From positions 267,001 through 331,000 of the forward strand of contig NC_054880.1 in assembly GCF_018320785.1 (NCBI RefSeq): a stretch of 64,000 bases of DNA, read 5' to 3'. Source of the stretch: Cheilinus undulatus (lineage: Eukaryota; Chordata; Actinopteri; Labriformes; Labridae). The notes beneath the pieces are model-generated. The model was not told where the DNA came from. It saw nothing but the letters and a program-made list of their open reading frames with translations, and did no database searches. Below, piece after piece: positions 59,063 to 64,000 of this stretch; within the stretch, counting starts at the first letter, position 1, and the number at the start of each line of letters is the position of its first letter. Both the position numbers and the translations under genes were made by a program.

Positions 59063-60343
59063 GGTTGTGTAGTTGTTGTGTAGTTGTTGTGTAGTGGTTG
59101 TGTAGTTGTTGTGTAGTGGTTGTGTAGGTGTTGTGTAGTTGTTGTGTAGTTGTTGTGTAGCTGTGTAGTTGTTGTGTAGTTGTTGTGTAGTGGTTGTGTA
59201 GTTGTTGTGTAGTGGTTGTGTAGTGGTGGTGTAGTGGCTGTGTAGTGGTTGTGTAGGTGTTGTGTAGTAGTTGTGTAGTGGTTGTGTAGGTGTTTTCTAG
59301 GTGTTGTGTAATGGTTGTGTAGTGGTTGTGTAGTTGCTGTGTAGTGGTTGTGTAGTGGTGGTGTAGTGGCTGTGTAGTGGTTGTGTAGTTGTTGTGTAGT
59401 GGTTGCAGTGGTTGTAGTGTTGTGTAGTGGCTTGTGTAGTTGCTGTGTAGTGGCTGTGTAGTTGTGCAGTAGTTGTGTGCAGTGTTGTGTGTGTGTTGTT
59501 GTGTAGTGGTTGTGTAGTGGTTGTGTAGTTGTTGTGTAGTGGTTGTGTAGTGGTTGTGTAGGTGTTGTGTAGTTGTTGTGTAGTGGTTGTGTAGGTGTTT
59601 TGTAGGTGTTGTGTAGTGGTTGTGTAGTGGTTGTGTAGTTGTTGTGTAGTGATTGTGTAATTGTTGTGTAGGTGTTTTGTAGGTGTTGTGTAGTGGTTGT
59701 GTAGTTGTTGTGTAGTTGTTGTGTAGTGGTGGTGTAGTTGTTGTGTAGCTGTGTAGTGGTTGTGTAGTTGTTGTGTAGTGGGTGTGTAGTGGTTGTGCAG
59801 TGGTAGGTGTAGGTGTGCAGTGGCTGCAGTTGCAGTGGCTGTGCAGTGGTTGTGTAGGTGTTGTGTAGGTGTGTGCAGTGGTTGTGCAGTGGTTGTGTAG
59901 TGGTTGTGCAGGTGTGTGCAGTGTAGTGCAGTTGTGTGTAGTGGTTGTGTAGTGGTTGTGTAGGTGTTGTGTAGTGGTTGTGTAGTGGTTGTGTAGTTGT
60001 TGTGTAGTGGTTGTGTAGTGGTTGTGTAGTGATTGTGTAATTGTTGTGTAGGTGTTGTGTAGTTGTTGTGTAGTGGTTGTGTAGTGGTTGTGTAGTGGTT
60101 GTGTAGTTGTTGTGTAGTGATTGTGTAATTGTTGTGTAGGTGTTGTGTAGTTGTTGTGTAGTGGCTGTGTAATGGTTGTGTAGGTGTTGTGTAGTGGTTG
60201 TGTAGTGGTTGTGTAGGTGTTGTGTAGTGGTTGTGTAGTGGTTGTGTAGTTGTTGTGTAGTGATTGTGTAATTGTTGTGTAGGTGTTGTGTAGTGGTTGT
60301 GTAGGTGTTGTGTAGTGGTTGTGTAGTGGTTGTGTAGTGGTGT

Positions 60344-60432
60344 AGTTATTTATCGTGACTGCCTCGTCTCCAGGTTAAACCCCCCTCACTCTCTCTCCAT
60401 GTTGTAAGCATGCTAGTAGCCTGTCCCGGTGG
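60344..60432. repeat. 89-bp conserved island, copy 1
   Basis: A non-repetitive block starting AGTTATTTATCGTGACTGCC, with a GTTAAACCCCCCTCACTC centre, ending CCTGTCCCGGTGG. Identical copies sit at 63579-63667, and one with a single change at 61151-61239. Confidence 0.93.
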
Positions 60433-61150
60433 TTGTGTAGTTGTTGTGTAGTGATTGTGTAGTTGTTGTGTAGTGGTGGTGTAGTGGTGGTGTAGTGGCT
60501 GTGTAGTGGTTGTGTAGGTGTTGTGTAGTGGCTGTGTAGTGGTTGTGTAGGTGTTTTGTAGGTGTTGTGTAGTGGTTGTGTAGTGGTTGTGTAGTGGTTG
60601 TGTAGGTGTTTTGTAGGTGTTGTGTAGTGGTTGTGTAGTGGTTGTGTAGGTGTTGTGTAGTGGTTGTGTAGTTGTTGTGTAGTGATTGTGTAATTGTTGT
60701 GTAGGTGTTGTGTAGTTGTTGTGTAGTGGTTGTGTAGTGGTTGTGTAGGTGTTGTGTAGTGGTTGTGTAGTGGTTGTGTAGTTGTTGTGTAGTGGTTGTG
60801 TAGTGGTTGTGTAGTTGTTGTGTAGTGATTGTGTAATTGTTGTGTAGGTGTTGTGTAGTTGTTGTGTAGTGGTTGTGTAGTGGTTGTGTAGTGGTTGTGT
60901 AGTGATTGTGTAATTGTTGTGTAGGTGTTGTGTAGTTGTTGTGTAGTGGCTGTGTAGTGGTTGTGTAGGTGTTGTGTAGTGGTTGTGTAGTGGTTGTGTA
61001 GTGGTTGTGTAGTGGTTGTGTAGGTGTTTTGTAGGTGTTGTGTAGTGGTTGTGTAGGTGTTGTGTAGTGGTTGTGTAGTGGTTGTGTAGTTGTTGTGTAG
61101 TGATTGTGTAATTGTTGTGTAGGTGTTGTGTAGTGGTTGTGTAGTGGTGT

Positions 61151-61239
61151 AGTTATTTATCGTGACTGCCTCGTCTCCAGGTTAAACCCCCCTCACTCTC
61201 TCTCCATGTTGTTAGCATGCTAGTAGCCTGTCCCGGTGG
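61151..61239. repeat. 89-bp conserved island, copy 2
   Basis: Same block as at 60344, 807 bp further on, with one visible difference (GTTGTTAGCATG instead of GTTGTAAGCATG). Confidence 0.93.
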
Positions 61240-63578
61240 TTGTGTAGTTGTTGTGTAGTGATTGTGTAGTTGTTGTGTAGTGGTGGTGTAGTGGCTGTGT
61301 AGTGGTTGTGTAGGTGTTGTGTAGTGGCTGTGTAGTGGTTGTGTAGGTGTTTTGTAGGTGTTGTGTAGTGGTTGTGTAGTGGTTGTGTAGTGGTTGTGTA
61401 GGTGTTTTGTAGGTGTTGTGTAGTGGTTGTGTAGTGGTTGTGTAGGTGTTGTGTAGTGGTTGTGTAGTGGTTGTGTAGTTGTTGTGTAGTGATTGTGTAA
61501 TTGTTGTGTAGGTGTTGTGTAGTTGTTGTGTAGTGGTTGTGTAGTGGTTGTGCAGTTGCTGTGCAGTGATTGTGTAGGTGTTGTGCAGGTGTTGTGCAGT
61601 GGTTGTGTAGTGGTTGTGTAGTTGTTGTGCAGTGGCTGTGCAGTGGCTGTGCAGTTGTTGTGCAGTGGTTGTGCAGTGGTTGTGCAGGTGTTGTGTAGTG
61701 GTTGTGCAGTGGCTGTGCAGTAGGTGCTGTGTAGTGGCTGTGTAGTGGTTGTGCAGTGGTTGTGTAGTTGTGTGCAGTGGTTGTGCAGTGGTTGTGCAGT
61801 GGTTGTGCAGTGGTTGTGCAGGTGTTGTGCAGTGGTGGTGCAGTGGCTGTGTAGGTGTTGTGCAGTGGCTGTGCAGTGGCTTGTGCAGTTGCTGTGCAGT
61901 GGTGTGCAGTGGCTGTGCAGTGGTTGTGCAGGTGTGTGTAATTGTTGTGCAGTTGTTGTGCAGTGGTGTGCAGTGGTTGTGTAGCGATTGTGCAACTGCT
62001 GTGCAGTGGCTGTGCAGTGGCTGTGCAGTGGCTGTGCAGGCGTTTTGTGCAGGTGTTGTGTAGCGGTTGTGCAGTGGCTTGTGCAGGTGTTGTGCAATTG
62101 TTGTGCAGTGGCTTGTGCAGTGGTTGTGCAGTGGCTGTGCAACTGTTGTGCAGTGGTTGTGCAGTGGTTGTGCAGTGATTGTGCAATTGTTGTGCAGTGG
62201 TTGTGTAGTGGTTGTGCAGTGGCTGTGCAGTTGTTGTGCAGTGATTGTGCAATTGTTGTGTAGTGGTTGTGCAGTGGTTGTGGAGTGGTTGTGCAGGTGT
62301 TTTGTAGGTGCTGTGCAGTGGCTGTGCAGTGGTTGTGTAGTTGTTGTGTAGTAATTGTGTAATTGTTGTGTAGGTGTTGTGTAGTTGTTGTGTAGTGGTT
62401 GTGTAGGTGTTGTGTAGTGGTTGTGTAGTGGTTGTGTAGTGGTTGTGTAGGTGTTGTGTAGTGGTTGTGTAGTGGTTGTGTAGGTGTTGTGTAGTGGTTG
62501 TGTAGTGGTTGTGTAGTGGTTGTGTAGTTGTTGTGTAGTGGTTGTGTAGTGGTTGTGTAGTGGTTGTGTAGTGGTTGTGTAGGTGTTTTGTAGGTGTTGT
62601 GTAGTTGTTGTGTAGTTGTTGTGTAGGTGTTGTGTAGTGGTTGTGTAGGTGTTGTGTAGTGGTTGTGTAGTGGTTGTGTAGGTGTTGTGTAGTGGTTGTG
62701 TAGTGGTTGTGTAGTGGTTGTGTAGGTGTTGTGTAATTGTTGTGTAGTTGTTGTGTAGTGGTTGTGTAGTGGTTGTGTAGTGATTGTGTAATTGTTGTGT
62801 AGTGGTTGTGTAGTGGTTGTGTAGTGGTTGTGTAGGTGTTTTGTAGGTGTTGTGTAGTGGTTGTGTAGTGGTTGTGTAGGTGTTGTGTAATTGTTGTGTA
62901 GTGGTTGTGTAGTGGTTGTGTAGTGGTTGTGTAATTGTTGTGTAGTGGTTGTGTAGTGGTTGTGTAGTGATTGTGTAATTGTTGTGTAGTGGTTGTGTAG
63001 TGGTTGTGTAGTGGTTGTGTAGTTGTTGTGTAGTGATTGTGTAATTGTTGTGTAGTGGTTGTGTAGTGGTTGTGTAGGTGTTTTGTAGGTGTTGTGTAGT
63101 GGTTGTGTAGTGGTTGTGTAGTTGTTGTGTAGTAATTGTGTAATTGTTGTGTAGATGTTGTGTAGTTGTTGTGTAGTGGTTGTGTAGTTGTTGTGTAGTG
63201 GTTGTGTAGTTGTTGTGTAGGTGTTTTGTAGGTGTTGTGTAGTGGTTGTGTAGTTGTTGTGTAGTTGTTGTGTAGTTGTTGTGTAGGTGTTTTGTAGGTG
63301 TTGTGTAGTGGTTGTGTAGTGGTTGTGTAGTTGTTGTGTAGTAATTGTGTAATTGTTGTGTAGGTGTTGTGTAGTTGTTGTGTAGTGGTTGTGTAGTGGT
63401 TGTGTAGTGGTTGTGTAGGTGTTTTGTAGGTGTTGTGTAGTGGTTGTGTAGGTGTTGTGTAGTGGTTGTGTAGTGGTTGTGTAGTTGTTGTGTAGTGATT
63501 GTGTAATTGTTGTGTAGGTGTTGTGTAGTGGTTGTGTAGGTGTTGTGTAGTGGTTGTGTAGTGGTTGTGTAGTGGTGT

Positions 63579-63667
63579 AGTTATTTATCGTGACTGCCTC
63601 GTCTCCAGGTTAAACCCCCCTCACTCTCTCTCCATGTTGTAAGCATGCTAGTAGCCTGTCCCGGTGG
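63579..63667. repeat. 89-bp conserved island, copy 3
   Basis: The block appears identical to copy 1 and lies 2428 bp after copy 2. The array order following it matches what follows copy 1 for more than 100 bp, which points to duplication of a larger segment. Confidence 0.93.
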
Positions 63668-64000
63668 TTGTGTAGTTGTTGTGTAGTGATTGTGTAGTTG
63701 TTGTGTAGTGGTGGTGTAGTGGTGGTGTAGTGGCTGTGTAGTGGTTGTGTAGGTGTTTTGTAGGTGTTGTGTAGTGGTTGTGTAGTGGTTGTGTAGTGGT
63801 TGTGTAGGTGTTTTGTAGGTGTTGTGTAGTGGTTGTGTAGGTGTTGTGTAGTGGTTGTGTAGTGGTTGTGTAGTGATTGTGTAATTGTTGTGTAGTGGTT
63901 GTGTAGTGGTTGTGTAGTTGTTGTGTAGTGATTGTGTAATTGTTGTGTAGTGGTTGTGTAGTGGTTGTGTAGGTGTTTTGTAGGTGTTGTGTAGTGGTTG

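Larger units (their letters stand above)
59063..64000. repeat. 12-bp GT-rich minisatellite (GTGTAGTGGTTG) to window end
   Basis: About 4.9 kb of 12-bp units (GTGTAGTGGTTG, GTGTAGTTGTTG, GTGTAGGTGTTG, GTGTAATTGTTG), strongly biased to G and T on the plus strand. The array runs off the right edge. Sub-regions at about 59400-59930 and 61550-62330 are converted to a GTGCAG form. It is interrupted three times by an 89-bp non-repeat block. The 329-346-codon minus frames (Pro-Leu-His-Asn repeats) are repeat artefacts. Confidence 0.97.

Noticed and set aside
61153..62252. Minus frames of 329 and 346 codons (Pro-Leu-His-Asn-His-Cys-Thr-Thr repeats) and several plus frames
   Set aside because: Translation of the 12-bp GT-rich array. 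No conserved domain and no codon signal beyond the repeat.
59063..64000. GT-rich array considered as telomeric or interstitial telomere repeat
   Set aside because: The unit is GTGTAGTGGTTG-like, not TTAGGG, and there are no GGG runs.

Overview
This window is vertebrate nuclear DNA, almost certainly from a teleost fish. Genes are split by GT-AG introns. The interspersed repeats are of types familiar from fish genomes: LINE-2 elements with a 3' tail ending in ATTATTATT or CCTTG repeats, short non-autonomous DNA elements, and GGGCGTGGC-type repeats. The conceptual proteins match vertebrate families. More than half of the 64 kb is tandem repeat, so most long open frames are by-products of repeat periods divisible by three.

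Two genes can be assembled exon by exon, both on the minus strand. (1) bop1 (ribosome biogenesis protein BOP1): fourteen exons between 53099 and 37882 join in frame into 709 residues ending at a natural stop. The extreme N-terminus (initiator exon) was not found and probably lies beyond the right edge. (2) ntaq1 (WDYHV1, protein N-terminal glutamine amidohydrolase): all six coding exons, from the ATG at 36347 to the stop at 10854, give 202 residues against about 205 in the human protein. bop1 and ntaq1 are in tandem, with about 1.5 kb between the bop1 stop and the ntaq1 ATG. A third minus-strand gene is suggested by one signal-peptide-like exon at 4572-4638; the rest of it would lie off the left edge.

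Layout. 1-4470: 23-bp array, probably in an intron of the third gene. 4.5-5.5 kb: its putative first coding exon and a CpG-containing promoter with two CRE palindromes. 5.5-10.25 kb: hAT-like end, 18-bp array, ACAA/ACAG microsatellite and 33-bp array. 10.85-36.35 kb: ntaq1, with a 16-bp array in intron 2, and a LINE-2 copy plus a 12.7-kb 20-bp satellite in intron 1. 36.35-37.88 kb: ntaq1 promoter, a LINE-2 tail, a TTAA-type MITE, and the bop1 3' UTR. 37.88-53.1 kb: bop1, with a different minisatellite in most of its large introns and two LINE fragments. 53.1-64 kb: a 38-bp array and then a 12-bp GT-rich array, presumably still bop1 intron or 5' flank.

The two complete genes are ordinary housekeeping genes. 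BOP1 acts in the PES1-BOP1-WDR12 complex of pre-60S ribosome assembly. NTAQ1 converts N-terminal Gln to Glu in the Arg/N-degron pathway. The unusual aspect is the repeat landscape: nearly every large intron carries its own unrelated minisatellite, often within 5-40 bp of a splice site, and in two introns the array unit itself carries branch-point-like sequence. I found no prokaryotic system, CRISPR array, rRNA or tRNA gene.
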